Assembly (NCBI GenBank): GCA_012032775.1
Contig: JAAUQO010000016.1
Coordinates: 1 to 49,849 of the forward strand
Reading direction: 5' to 3'
From: Oscillochloris sp.
GTDB taxonomy: Bacteria; Chloroflexota; Chloroflexia; Chloroflexales; Chloroflexaceae
Length of the DNA: 49,849 nucleotides
Under the pieces are notes generated by a model that was not told where the DNA came from, did not search any database, and saw only the letters and a program-made list of their open reading frames with translations. The position numbers and the translations under genes are program-made. Positions 1 to 8,828 of this stretch are shown here, in pieces (positions within the stretch are counted from its first letter, which is position 1; every line of letters begins with the position of its first letter).

Positions 1-97
1 CTTTTGCAAACGCGTTGGAATTATGCGCTATTGTATCGTTACGCTAAATGCTTGCAAGCTGCGCTTGCATCATTCAGCCGGTGATAAGGTACATTTT

Positions 98-119
98 CAG
101 GGAGGGCAAGCCCTCCCTG
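98..119. other. Perfect hairpin in the leader of the TGT-like operon
   Basis: A 10-bp perfect inverted repeat (98-107 and 110-119) with a 2-base spacer lies 64 bases before the first gene. No T-run follows on either strand, so a classical terminator is not supported. It could end an unseen upstream gene or be a leader structure. The rest of 1-182 holds small Cys-rich reading frames that look spurious and nothing else I recognise. Confidence 0.45.
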
Positions 120-182
120 GCCCTCCCGATACCGCAACATCAATGTGGAAGCATTTAGATATTACAGATAGAAAGAACGTCC

Positions 183-1295
183 ATGGACTTTCAAAAGAGC
201 ATTGTTTTGAATCACGGTATGCTCGCACGCCCGACATTTTTGCCCGATGCAACCCTTGGTGTAGTGCGATCGCTTGATACGCGTGATATACGCGAAACCG
301 GCATCCACGGCCTGGTGATGAATGTATTCCATTTGATGCAAAAGCCCGGATCTTCGACGATCGCAGCTTTGGGCGGCTTGCATCGAATGGCCGCCTGGGA
401 TGGTCCTATCATCACCGATTCCGGCGGCTTTCAGGCATACAGCTTGATTCGTCAAAATCCTAAGTTCGGACGCCTTACAGATCAGGGAATCACCTTTCAA
501 CCTGAAGGGGCGGATCGGAAATTCCAACTGACTCCTGAAAAGAGTATTCAGCTTCAATTGGCTTATGGTGCCGACATTGTTGTCGCACTTGACGATTGCA
601 CGCATGTCGATGATGCTCTTGTCGAGCAACAACGTTCGGTTGAGCGCACAATTCGCTGGGCAAAACGTTGTAAGGCGGAATATGAGCGTCAAATTGAACA
701 ACGCCGTCTAACAGATGATCGTCCATTGATCTATGGTGTTATCCAGGGCGGTGGTGATTTTACATTACGAGCGGAGTGCGCTGAGGCGCTTTTGGCGATA
801 GGCTTCGATGGATTTGGTTTCGGCGGTTGGCCTCTCGATGCACAAAACCGGCTGTTACACGAGGTGCTGGCATTTACACGAGCACAAATTCCGGCGGCAA
901 TTCCAATGCATGCACTTGGCGTCGGCCATCCGGAAAGTATTGTTGCGTGCGCGCGTATGGGTTACGATCTGTTTGATAGTGCCTTACCGACCCGTGATGC
1001 ACGCGGCGGGCGACTGTATACATTTACCTCAGACCCGAGTAAACCTGGTTTTCGCCTGAGTGGTTCCTGGTTCGACTACATCTATGTTGCCGACAAAAAG
1101 CATATTAAGGCCGACAAACCGATCTCGCCGGGATGTTCATGCCATACATGTCGCCATTATAGCCTGGGTTATCTTCAGCACTTGCATAAGGCCGGCGAAA
1201 CATTGTTTCTGCGATTGGCGACGATCCACAACCTGTTTGTTGTACATCAGGTGATGCAACTATTGGCCGCCGAGCGGATGCGGGGGGGCGCATGA
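183..1295 (+). CDS. tRNA-guanine transglycosylase family protein (divergent TGT)
   Basis: TGT-family enzyme that would exchange a guanine in RNA for a modified base. Visible family features in the 370 residues are DSGGFQ with the catalytic Asp79, DD at 137-138, GVIQGG at 185-190, the nucleophile Asp265 in the LFDSALPTR segment, and a complete zinc site CxCxxCx25H (C318, C320, C323, H349). Length is normal for bacterial TGT. The base-recognition loop, GGLAVGE-like in classical bacterial TGTs, reads GGWPLDA here (214-220), and the residue after the nucleophile is Ser instead of Cys. Specificity may therefore differ from queuosine precursors. The stop overlaps the start of the next gene (ATGA), so the two are translationally coupled. 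The ribosome-binding site is weak. TGT family is confident; the substrate is unknown. Confidence 0.85.
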   Translation: MDFQKSIVLNHGMLARPTFLPDATLGVVRSLDTRDIRETGIHGLVMNVFHLMQKPGSSTIAALGGLHRMAAWDGPIITDSGGFQAYSLIRQNPKFGRLTDQGITFQPEGADRKFQLTPEKSIQLQLAYGADIVVALDDCTHVDDALVEQQRSVERTIRWAKRCKAEYERQIEQRRLTDDRPLIYGVIQGGGDFTLRAECAEALLAIGFDGFGFGGWPLDAQNRLLHEVLAFTRAQIPAAIPMHALGVGHPESIVACARMGYDLFDSALPTRDARGGRLYTFTSDPSKPGFRLSGSWFDYIYVADKKHIKADKPISPGCSCHTCRHYSLGYLQHLHKAGETLFLRLATIHNLFVVHQVMQLLAAERMRGGA

Positions 1296-2092
1296 ATTCG
1301 CTTGACGAATTAGTGGCAGCAGTTCTTAATAGTTCTAAGTATAACACAATTGATGTTGCATTAATAGAGGCGATCGCAACCCGGGAACTTGCTATTCGGC
1401 CTAATTTTCGTACGGCTTTGAAAGAGACGAAAGCCCGCTTGCATCAGATCGCAGGTGCATACTTCGAGCGCCCCCCCGGCTACAAACGATGGCTGGACGA
1501 ATTGCAGATGCGGCAACCGGCTGAACGTCCGGCCCTTTGTCGTACGATTATGGCCGCCCACGCCTCTACTCGTGAACGGCAGGCATTTCTTGATGATTTT
1601 TACCGGCATATTTTCGCCAAAATCCCTCCGGCGAGCCGGATTATCGATCTCGCCTGTGGGCTGAACCCTTTAGCGACGCCCTGGATGAACCTGGCACCGG
1701 GCACATTCTATCGGGCCTGCGACATTTACCACGATCTGTGTGCGTTTCTTTCCGGGTGTCTTCCCTTGTTGGGCATGCAGGGAGCGGCTGAGGTATGTGA
1801 TCTTGTCACGGCGCCACCGCCATGGCCCGCCGATGTTGCATTCATTTTGAAGACATTGCCGGTGTTAGAGCAGGTACGGCGCGGCGCGGGTTATGATCTG
1901 CTGCGAGCGTTGCATACGCCCTGGATGGTGGTCTCTTTTCCGACGCGTAGCCTGGGCGGGCGCAATGTTGGCATGGCCGCTCATTATACGGCGCAGATGC
2001 AGGCAATATGCGCAGCCGAACAGTGGCAGTACGCGACAATCGAATTCCCGAATGAACTGGTGTTTCTTGTCGAGAAGCGCGTTGCGAGTTAG
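1292..2092 (+). CDS. 16S rRNA m7G1405 methyltransferase (Arm/Rmt/FmrO family)
   Basis: SAM-dependent methyltransferase of the family that methylates N7 of G1405 in 16S rRNA and so blocks 4,6-disubstituted deoxystreptamine aminoglycosides. The 266 residues match RmtB/ArmA from memory at all key blocks: N-terminal helical domain with KARLHQIAGAY, HASTRER at 90-96, SAM motif DLACGLNPLA at 119-128, FILKTLP at 184-190, SFPTRSLGGR at 215-224, and a C-terminal ELVFLVEK strand. Length is typical of the family (250-280). It starts inside the stop codon of the TGT-like gene. No antibiotic biosynthesis or mobile element genes are seen nearby, so it looks like a resident gene. Its stop overlaps, by a couple of bases, the frame-corrected stop of the convergent response regulator. 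Activity on G1405 is inferred from family membership. Confidence 0.88.
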   Translation: MNSLDELVAAVLNSSKYNTIDVALIEAIATRELAIRPNFRTALKETKARLHQIAGAYFERPPGYKRWLDELQMRQPAERPALCRTIMAAHASTRERQAFLDDFYRHIFAKIPPASRIIDLACGLNPLATPWMNLAPGTFYRACDIYHDLCAFLSGCLPLLGMQGAAEVCDLVTAPPPWPADVAFILKTLPVLEQVRRGAGYDLLRALHTPWMVVSFPTRSLGGRNVGMAAHYTAQMQAICAAEQWQYATIEFPNELVFLVEKRVAS

Positions 2093-2447
2093 CGCCCAAT
2101 CAGTTCGCGCAAGGTTGTGAGCAGGCTGCTGAGATTGCCGTTTTGGATACATAGGCGCTAAAGCCCTGCGCAACAAATTCACCATGCGTCTGCTCGGCGC
2201 GGGCCGTGTACGCGACAATCGGGCAGGTAATTCCTGCGGCCCGTAAGGCGCGAAGTGTGCCCAGGCCATCCAGATCGGACATACTAATATCAAGAACGAC
2301 CACATCCGGTGGCCGTTCGCCGGCAACATGCAAGGCTTCGTTGCCGCTCCCAACCGACTCAACCTCGTAGCGCCCGACGTGGCGCAGGACACGCTCGATC
2401 ATTGAGCGTGCGGTGTACACATCATCGACCAATAATACGCGCGCCAT
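2089..2447 (-). CDS. Stand-alone response regulator receiver domain (frame break near C-terminus)
   Basis: CheY-like single receiver domain. It begins MARVLLVDD (acidic pair), has the phospho-acceptor Asp in VVLDISMSD, the Thr in VAYTAR and the Lys in YVSK. As written the frame stops at 2100 with an atypical tail. Adding one T to the TTTT run at 2141-2144 (an A in the coding strand) restores YVSKNGNLSSLLTTLRELIG, the expected final helix, with a stop at 2089-2091. It overlaps the 3' end of the upstream kinase gene by 26 bases, so it is probably its partner. There is no output domain, so it acts by protein contact or as part of a relay. The frame break is most likely a sequencing artefact. Confidence 0.85.
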
Positions 2448-3918
2448 TGCTCGACTCCCCGATCGACGTCATCCTATCGCGGGATGTTCCTGAAGCAGTT
2501 GCAGCCGCGATTGTAGCTGCCGACTGCACTCGCGGCAGTGTAAAGTAGAAAATACTGCCTTTGCCGAGTTCGCTTTCCAACCACATTCGTCCGCCGTGTA
2601 ATTCGACCATCCAGCGGCAGATAGCCAGGCCGAGCCCGGTGCCGGTATGGTGGCGAGTATCGACGTTTTCGACTTGTTCAAACTGGCGAAATACGCGTTC
2701 CTGATCAACAAGGGCGATCCCGATTCCGGTGTCGCGCACCCAGACTGTCACATCGTGCTGATCGGCATTGGCGCCAATCGCAACTTCGCCGACACTGGTG
2801 AATTTACAGGCATTCGAGATCAGGTTCAGCAACACCTGGCGGACGCGAATTTCGTCGGCGAAAACGCTCGGCAGCGGGCCACGGATCTCGCGGCGCAGCA
2901 GAACCGGGCGCTCGTTAAGCAATCCGCCGGTGGTACGCATAATCTCGTCGATCAAAGGAACCAGGGGTAGAGCGGTGCGATTGAGTTCCAGCCGGCCGGC
3001 CTCAACTCGGGCCAGATCGAGGATATCGTTGATCAATTGAAGCAGGTGCTGGCCGCTGCGCCGGATCTCGTTGAGATCGACACAGGCCGCCTCCGGCAGG
3101 TGCTGGCCTTCGTACATCTCGGGATGTTCGATCATGGCCGTGCTGAAGCCGATGATAATATTCAGCGGCGTGCGTAGTTCATGGCTCATGGTCGCCATAA
3201 AACTCGACTTGGAGCGATAGGCCGCTTCGGCATCGGCGCGGGCCGTTTCGAGTTCAAGGCTCTGACGGTACAGTTGATCGTTGAGTTGATCGCGCTCACG
3301 GATAGCGAGTTCGAGGCTGGCCTGAGCTTCACGAAAGAGTTGTTCACGGCGCTCGGATTTGAGCGCGGTTTCCAATGCCCATGTGATTGTGCCGTGGATG
3401 CTATGGCTGACAGCCCAGAGCAGGCCGGCCGCGCCGAAATGCATCACCACCATTGTTAGCCCGATAGCGAGAATCGTGTCGATGCCGGCGTAGCTCTGGT
3501 TATACCAATTTGGAAAGAGCATCAACAGAGCCAGAGTGAGCAGGGAAGCACGAGCGACATTGAATGGCGCGCGCGGCGAAACCAGTACACCGGCGCAGAT
3601 GATGCCGATTACGGAGGTGTAAATCAGGGCGTTATCGGCAAGCCCAAAAGCCGTGATGGTCAGAATCGGCAGTACGCCCAGGCTGTAAGCGATGACATTG
3701 CCGGCGGGGCGGATGCGTTTGCGGCGCAACAGGTAACTGCTATACCAGATTGTGCCCACAAATCCAAAAACAAGCATGTAGGGCCAGACGCTTGCCCGCC
3801 ATTGCGCCAGCAGAAGAAGGCCGAACGCGGCTGCCGTAATCCCGCTGACAAGCACCAGCAGCGGGGGTAGTACCTCTGCGGCGAGTGTTTCATCGGGGGT
3901 TGAAGGCGTACGCTGCAT
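2422..3918 (-). CDS. Membrane sensor histidine kinase
   Basis: 498 residues. About six hydrophobic segments lie between residues 17 and 171, a coiled-coil linker at about 185-235, then the dimerisation and phosphorylation box MSHELRTPL with His246. The ATP-binding domain shows the N box NLISNACKF (365-373), G1 DTGIGI (396-401), F box FRQFEQ and G2 GTGLGLAI (426-433). There is no PAS or large extracellular domain, so the ligand is probably sensed in or near the membrane. The last residues are low-complexity and overlap the start of the response regulator. The pair reads as one operon, and the target genes are not identifiable from the sequence. Confidence 0.93.
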   Translation of the reverse strand: MQRTPSTPDETLAAEVLPPLLVLVSGITAAAFGLLLLAQWRASVWPYMLVFGFVGTIWYSSYLLRRKRIRPAGNVIAYSLGVLPILTITAFGLADNALIYTSVIGIICAGVLVSPRAPFNVARASLLTLALLMLFPNWYNQSYAGIDTILAIGLTMVVMHFGAAGLLWAVSHSIHGTITWALETALKSERREQLFREAQASLELAIRERDQLNDQLYRQSLELETARADAEAAYRSKSSFMATMSHELRTPLNIIIGFSTAMIEHPEMYEGQHLPEAACVDLNEIRRSGQHLLQLINDILDLARVEAGRLELNRTALPLVPLIDEIMRTTGGLLNERPVLLRREIRGPLPSVFADEIRVRQVLLNLISNACKFTSVGEVAIGANADQHDVTVWVRDTGIGIALVDQERVFRQFEQVENVDTRHHTGTGLGLAICRWMVELHGGRMWLESELGKGSIFYFTLPRVQSAATIAAATASGTSRDRMTSIGESSNGARIIGR

Positions 3919-4002
3919 GATCTATCCCGGAGTGAACGGCAATCACCTTATACTTATTCTAAACGATCATAAGCACCATTCTGTAATACGCTGCGGCGTT
4001 CT

Positions 4003-4062
4003 GGCGCATGTTGATGCGCCTGGTTCTATGGTTTGCCTGTAAATTGGGCAAACCATAGAACC
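4003..4062. terminator. Two adjacent hairpins between the SGNH gene and the kinase
   Basis: A 16-bp perfect inverted repeat (4022-4037 and 4047-4062, 9-base loop) sits 14 bases downstream of the SGNH hydrolase stop. A second 7-bp stem follows (4003-4009 and 4014-4020, 4-base loop). Neither is followed by a clear U-run in the minus direction. I read them as the transcription end of the SGNH gene or an RNA-stabilising structure. Confidence 0.55.
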
Positions 4063-4076
4063 GGGTTCAAGGTTTT

Positions 4077-6458
4077 TTAGCGATTGAGCATTGGCAGGTA
4101 GATTCTTTCCGGCACTCCAACCGGCGGCGTTGGGGTTGCGGTTGGGGTAGCGGTTGGGGTAGCGGTTGGGGTTGCCGTATTGGTTGCGGTGCTGGTTGCG
4201 GTGCTGGTTGCGGTGCTGGTTGCGGTGCTGGTTGCCGTTGCCGTACTGGTCGGCGTGTTCGTGGGTGTGTTGGTGGGTGTGGGATCGGGTTCGGCGCCAT
4301 AGAACGAGCACAGGGTCTCATCCCAGAGGCGGGCCATTTCATCAAGCCCGGCCTGGGTTGGATGCAGATTATCGGGATTGCCGTTGGTTGGATCGGTAAG
4401 GCTAATCTGATTCTGGTTGGCCTCGAAGTGATCGTAGAACTGCGGGCCGAGATAGGTTGGCCCGCCGATAGTGCTCACCACGTCTGCGATCTCGCTGTTG
4501 TAACTCTGGGTGGTGGCGCGACGGGTTGTGGCCTGTGGTGTTGTGCCGTCATTGCGCCAGGGAATCCGGGCAACCCAGATCGCCAGATTGGCGTTACCGC
4601 TGCGCAGGCCCGTGATCACGGCCTCCAGATCCTGACGGTATACGTTCGCCGGAACCTGGATGTTGATCCCGGTACTGAGAGTGGAAGTGGCATCATTGGT
4701 GCCGACCTGCAACAACACCTGTTCGGCGCCGAGGTTAGTGATATGGCTGCGATAGGCGGCAGCTTTGCCGAGCACATTGATCCAGCCGGTGGTGCCGACG
4801 CGATCACTACTCGCCGGTGTATTCTCGTCTCCATACAGATCACGCCCGGTGCGAATCTGGCTGATGCCGGAGTTGAGGATGAAGACCGGGCTGTTCAGGC
4901 ACTGGCTCAGGCGATTATTCAGTGCGATCTGGTAGCCGGCGTACTGATTATTGTTATCGCTGGAGTTATCCATTTGCAGATAGTTGCGGCCATCGGCGCT
5001 AACCAGATTACCCGAAGTAGGCGGGCTGGTTACCGGATAGCCGGGATCGCCGGGCAGCAGATAAGCGCCCCATTTGCCGGCGGTGATCGAATCGCCGATG
5101 CCGACGAAGATCCGCCCGTAGGCCAGATCTGTGAAACTACGACTGATGCCCGAGGGCTGGCCGTTCACCAGCAATTCGGCCTGGGCCGTGTATTCGGCGC
5201 GCCGGGGCAACGGCACATCGGCGGTATAACCGTCGGCGCCGGTGGTGTCGTTCATGGTTGCCACCACGCCGAAATCATCGCTTATGCTAAAACGCACCCC
5301 GCTAAAGCCGTCCGGCGCATCCTGCGGCGTAGCGCGCAGCCTGAGGGTGTCCCAGGTTTGAATGTAGGGGATGCTGAAGACATCGCTGGTAGTGGGTGGG
5401 CCAGGGGCGGGATTGGTTCGTGCGGGCAGATTGGCATCGACCACCAGCAAGCCGTTTGGATCGACATCGCTGCGGGGCGTGTCATTGGGGCGCAGGATCT
5501 CCAGGCCGACAGCCGGCGCCGCCAGGGTACTGAGGGCCAGGTTACGGGCGGCCGGATCGCTGCTTTGCGGCAACAGCCCAAGATACTGGATCTCCAGCCG
5601 AGCGCGTTCGGGATCATAATCGGCCAGATAATGCACGCCTTCGATCAGGGGCGTTCCGCCGATACTCAGACGAAACTGCGGATTCGTCCAGTTGGTGATC
5701 CGGAAGCGTGGTTGGCGCACAGTGGTAGCGAGCGGCACAAGTTGCAGCGTACTGCCGTTACTGGTTGCAGTTGCGAGCATCGTGCCGAAGGCATCGCTGG
5801 GAACCTGACGCTCGGCTTGGATTGCCGCCGATTCGGCGGCCGCCGGTGGCGGTGGATCGGCGACCCAGGTATTGAGGTAGAGCATCCAGGTGCGAACACG
5901 GTTGCTGCCGGCATTGGTATCGCTGATCGGGATAAGCGCTGCGCCGACGGAAGAATCCGGCGCGAGATTGAGTGCCGTATCGAGCACATCGCCGCGCAAC
6001 TCAACCGCGATCTGGCCACCGGCCCAGATTGTGTAGCGAAGCCGGAACGGTTGGCCGTCGCTCTTGCCGGCCCAGACAACCTCGGCCCGCAGGCGCGACG
6101 AAGCGACGACGATCGGCTGGTTATCGAGCAATACACCGCTGCTGCTCTGGTGGATGAGGAGCGGTTGATCGGCGACGACGAGATTTTGTGAGCGGGTGGG
6201 ATCGGTTTGCAGATCGTACCAGGCGCCGATCCCGCGCCGGCCGAGGGTAAGTGCGAAATGTTCGGGAAGCTCAACACTCACAGCGGGATCGGCTTGATTG
6301 GATGTGGTGATGAGCAAGCCGGAAATGGGAGGTGATTGTGCAGCGGCGCTTTCCGGGTGGCTGAGATTGGTGATCAGCAGGCTGGCGACGATGCCTGACA
6401 ACAGCCAGAATGACCACCAGCGGACGATTGTGAACTTAGATGAGCGATTCAGGTACAT
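4077..6458 (-). CDS. Secreted SGNH/GDSL-type hydrolase with Thr/Pro-rich C-terminal stalk
   Basis: 793 residues. It has an N-terminal signal peptide (hydrophobic 15-30, likely cleavage near AAAQS at about 38-42), then about 400 residues with no family I recognise (probably beta-rich). An SGNH hydrolase domain follows, with block [10 protein letters not shown], block III QVGTNDA and block [10 protein letters not shown], supplying the Ser, Gly/Asn and Asp-His catalytic residues. A low-complexity Thr/Pro/Ala stalk of roughly 45 residues leads to the terminal segment RIYLPMLNR. The enzyme would de-esterify (for example deacetylate) a polysaccharide outside the membrane. It is the last gene of the glycan locus, downstream of the pglF-like gene and separated from it by a terminator. 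The extracellular location is confident; the substrate is unknown. Confidence 0.85.
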   Translation of the reverse strand: MYLNRSSKFTIVRWWSFWLLSGIVASLLITNLSHPESAAAQSPPISGLLITTSNQADPAVSVELPEHFALTLGRRGIGAWYDLQTDPTRSQNLVVADQPLLIHQSSSGVLLDNQPIVVASSRLRAEVVWAGKSDGQPFRLRYTIWAGGQIAVELRGDVLDTALNLAPDSSVGAALIPISDTNAGSNRVRTWMLYLNTWVADPPPPAAAESAAIQAERQVPSDAFGTMLATATSNGSTLQLVPLATTVRQPRFRITNWTNPQFRLSIGGTPLIEGVHYLADYDPERARLEIQYLGLLPQSSDPAARNLALSTLAAPAVGLEILRPNDTPRSDVDPNGLLVVDANLPARTNPAPGPPTTSDVFSIPYIQTWDTLRLRATPQDAPDGFSGVRFSISDDFGVVATMNDTTGADGYTADVPLPRRAEYTAQAELLVNGQPSGISRSFTDLAYGRIFVGIGDSITAGKWGAYLLPGDPGYPVTSPPTSGNLVSADGRNYLQMDNSSDNNNQYAGYQIALNNRLSQCLNSPVFILNSGISQIRTGRDLYGDENTPASSDRVGTTGWINVLGKAAAYRSHITNLGAEQVLLQVGTNDATSTLSTGINIQVPANVYRQDLEAVITGLRSGNANLAIWVARIPWRNDGTTPQATTRRATTQSYNSEIADVVSTIGGPTYLGPQFYDHFEANQNQISLTDPTNGNPDNLHPTQAGLDEMARLWDETLCSFYGAEPDPTPTNTPTNTPTSTATATSTATSTATSTATSTATNTATPTATPTATPTATPTPPVGVPERIYLPMLNR
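4131..4272. repeat. Coding tandem repeats encoding the Thr/Pro stalk
   Basis: Degenerate 6- and 12-base direct repeats. Four identical 12-base units run from 4183 to 4230, flanked by related units. All are multiples of three, so copy-number change would lengthen or shorten the stalk of the SGNH hydrolase without breaking the frame. Confidence 0.9.
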
Positions 6459-6576
6459 AAGTGTGTGGTATGCCCGAAACAGCTATACGGCATATGGTCG
6501 AACTGAAACGCGGTTCGCCGGAAAGCGAGCATGTGGCGAGTGGCCGGATCGCAGGACACGCTACTATATACAATCA

Positions 6577-6623
6577 AAAGCCGCAGAGCAATCGTCATAT
6601 ACACGATGCAGCTCTGCGGCTTT
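6577..6623 (-). terminator. Rho-independent terminator after the pglF-like gene
   Basis: A 13-bp perfect inverted repeat (6577-6589 and 6611-6623) with a 21-base loop lies 14 bases past the stop of the pglF-like gene. In the minus direction the stem ends in a run of Ts, as expected for an intrinsic terminator. It separates the bacillosamine block from the SGNH gene. Confidence 0.75.
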
Positions 6624-6636
6624 CGCTTAGCTGAAA

Positions 6637-8619
6637 CTAACTCTGGCCACCGATGGCGCGTGCGAGCAAGGGTTGCGGGTCGGGCACCTGTGGTTGCGGG
6701 TCGCCGACGGCAATCCCGATCGGCTCGGGGATGGGATTGCGGAAGGATGGGATCAACGTGTTGAGCGTGCGCAAAATCAGCGAATGATCATCGCGTTGCG
6801 CCGCGATTTCAAGCATCTGAATATGCTGGAGCAACGCTTTCGGCACCAGGGTAGAGGCATTACAGGCGATGAAGATCTTCTCGTGGAAGGTGCGCTGATA
6901 ATCTTCGCCGGCGACAAACAGTTCTTCGTAGAGCTTCTCGCCGGGGCGCATCCCGGTAAAATGGATGTCGATATCGCGCCCAACCTCAAGACCAGAAAGT
7001 TCGATCATATCGCGGGCCAGATCGACAATTTTAACCGGCTCACCCATATCGAGCGTGAAGACCTCGCCGCCATTGCCGATCGTGGCGGACTGGAGCGTCA
7101 GTTGCACGGCTTCGGGGATCGTCATGAAGAAGCGTACCATCTCAGGATGGGTGACGGTCACCGGCCCACCTGCGGCGATCTGCTGCTTAAAGGTGAGCAC
7201 CACCGAGCCGCGGGAGCCGAGCACATTACCGAAGCGCACGGCGACATACGGCTTGCCGGAACGCTCGGCCGCTTGATGAACCAGCAATTCGGCGACGCGC
7301 TTGGACGCGCCCATCACACTGGTTGGGTTCACGGCCTTATCGGTCGAGATCATCACAAAGTGTTGGACATCGACGGCCAGGGCGGCATTAAGCAGATTGC
7401 GCGTACCGAGCACATTGTTTGTGATCGCCTCGGTGGGATTAGCCTCCATAAGCGGCACATGCTTATGGGCAGCGGCGTGAAAGACCACTTCAGGCCGGAA
7501 CTTATGAAACACCGCTTGCATACGATCGGCGAAGCGAATATCGGCGATCACCGTGGTGAGCCTGGTTCCGGCCGGCAGTTGTTTGCGGAGTTCATTCTCG
7601 ATCACAAAGACCGAATTCTCGCCGTGGCCGAGAATAATCATCTCGGCGGGGCTACACCGCAGCACCTGGCGGCAGAGTTCGGAGCCGATCGAACCGCCCC
7701 CGCCGGTGATGAGCACCCGCTTGCCTTTCAACAGCGTCGCAACAGCGGCAATGTCGGTGCGCACCGGTTGGCGGCGCAGCAGATCCTCGATCTGGACATC
7801 GCGCAACTGATTCACGCTCACCTTGCCGTCGAGCAGTTCATACACGCCGGGCATGCTTTTCGTCTCAAGGCCGGCGCGCTCGCAAATCTCGACGATTTTG
7901 CGGATCATCTTGCCGGGGGCGCTGGGCATGGCGATGATAACGCGATGTACTTTATGATCACGGGCGAGATGCGGAATATCCTGGTGACACCCAAGAACGG
8001 GCACGCCGTGGATGCGCAAATCCTGCTTCATCGGGTCGTCGTCGATAAAGCCGACAACCTCAACCGCGATCTGGGGGTTTTCGCGCAATTCACGCAGCAT
8101 CAGCGAGCCGCCCGAGCCGGCGCCGACAATCAAGGCGCGGAGAACATTCGAGCGCGCGCCATTGAGACTGGCCTCACGCTTTGTTTTGCGCCGGAGCACA
8201 TCGGCCCGCCAGAGCAATCGCGACACCAGCCGTGGGCCGGTTGTGACGGCCAGCGAGAGAAACAAAAAGATCACCGGAACCGAGCGCGGCAGGTTGATCG
8301 GCGGCGCAAATTCGACAACAATAAGTGCAATGGTGCCAAGCAGAAGATTTGCGCCGGTGATGGTTGCACCGAGCAACATCAGTTCATCGAGTGAGGCGTA
8401 GCGCCAGAAGCGTTTGTAGACACCGAAACGTGCGAACACCACCGGGACAATCACGATACTCAGCAGGCTGAATACCAGAAAACCGCTCCACATCGCTTCG
8501 AGGTTGAAACTCTCCAAACGAATCACAAAGCTCAGGTATGCTGCGAGCGGTAAAAGCAAAAGATCGCTTGCGAAGAAGTAGCGATTACGGATTGGCGAAC
8601 TAATGGTAGGCACTCTCAC
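6637..8619 (-). CDS. pglF: Membrane NDP-sugar 4,6-dehydratase (PglF/CapD/FlaA1 family)
   Basis: 660 residues from a GTG at 8619, which is preceded by a good AGGAAAG ribosome site; an upstream ATG frame lacks family similarity. Four membrane helices occupy about 10-135. A first Rossmann-like region has IVGAGSGGS (about 160). The catalytic SDR domain begins at ITGGGGSIGSE (about 310), with ISTDKAVNPTSVMGASKR carrying the Thr-Asp-Lys and the Met that replace the usual SDR Ser/Tyr in PglF. It would convert UDP-GlcNAc to the 4-keto-6-deoxy sugar, the first bacillosamine step. Aminotransferase, acetyltransferase and phosphosugar transferase genes of the same pathway lie just upstream. The 209 bases 8620-8828 upstream hold no gene I can see. 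Confidence 0.88.
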   Translation of the reverse strand: MRVPTISSPIRNRYFFASDLLLLPLAAYLSFVIRLESFNLEAMWSGFLVFSLLSIVIVPVVFARFGVYKRFWRYASLDELMLLGATITGANLLLGTIALIVVEFAPPINLPRSVPVIFLFLSLAVTTGPRLVSRLLWRADVLRRKTKREASLNGARSNVLRALIVGAGSGGSLMLRELRENPQIAVEVVGFIDDDPMKQDLRIHGVPVLGCHQDIPHLARDHKVHRVIIAMPSAPGKMIRKIVEICERAGLETKSMPGVYELLDGKVSVNQLRDVQIEDLLRRQPVRTDIAAVATLLKGKRVLITGGGGSIGSELCRQVLRCSPAEMIILGHGENSVFVIENELRKQLPAGTRLTTVIADIRFADRMQAVFHKFRPEVVFHAAAHKHVPLMEANPTEAITNNVLGTRNLLNAALAVDVQHFVMISTDKAVNPTSVMGASKRVAELLVHQAAERSGKPYVAVRFGNVLGSRGSVVLTFKQQIAAGGPVTVTHPEMVRFFMTIPEAVQLTLQSATIGNGGEVFTLDMGEPVKIVDLARDMIELSGLEVGRDIDIHFTGMRPGEKLYEELFVAGEDYQRTFHEKIFIACNASTLVPKALLQHIQMLEIAAQRDDHSLILRTLNTLIPSFRNPIPEPIGIAVGDPQPQVPDPQPLLARAIGGQS

Positions 8620-8828
8620 AGGTCTTTCCTTTCGTGCGAAGCACGTGCGATGCCGTTGCTGGTAGGCGTGTTGGTGCTTACGGCAAAGGCCTGGTGGAGG
8701 GCGGCATTGCACCCGGTATGCAGGAAGTGTAGCGATTATTCCTGAATAGCTGATGTTGGGAAGCCGAATCTAGGATGACGAAACTGTTAATCTCCAGCTT
8801 GCTTGAATGAACAAGATGGCAGAATTCT

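Noticed and set aside
23-277. Small plus-strand frame ahead of the TGT-like gene
   Set aside because: It overlaps the hairpin and the start of the TGT gene in another frame; no ribosome site and no family resemblance.
1292-2092. 16S methyltransferase as part of an antibiotic producer's self-resistance cluster
   Set aside because: No antibiotic biosynthesis genes lie within the window; the sugar genes belong to a surface glycan locus with membrane export.
2089-2447. Programmed frameshifting in the response regulator
   Set aside because: The slippage site is an ordinary A4 run with no downstream structure noticed, and the same kind of single-base loss recurs in three unrelated genes, so a base-calling error is simpler.
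4131-4272. Short regular repeats resembling a CRISPR or satellite
   Set aside because: Units are 6-12 bases, contiguous without spacers and in frame with a Thr/Pro stalk, so they are coding tandem repeats.
4362-6191. 609-codon plus-strand open frame
   Set aside because: It is the antisense of the SGNH hydrolase gene. Its protein is Gly/Ala/Arg/His-rich with no family, no ribosome site and no similarity to known domains.
6673-8394. 573-codon plus-strand open frame
   Set aside because: It lies antisense to the pglF-like gene, whose motifs are unambiguous. It is a product of GC bias on the opposite strand.
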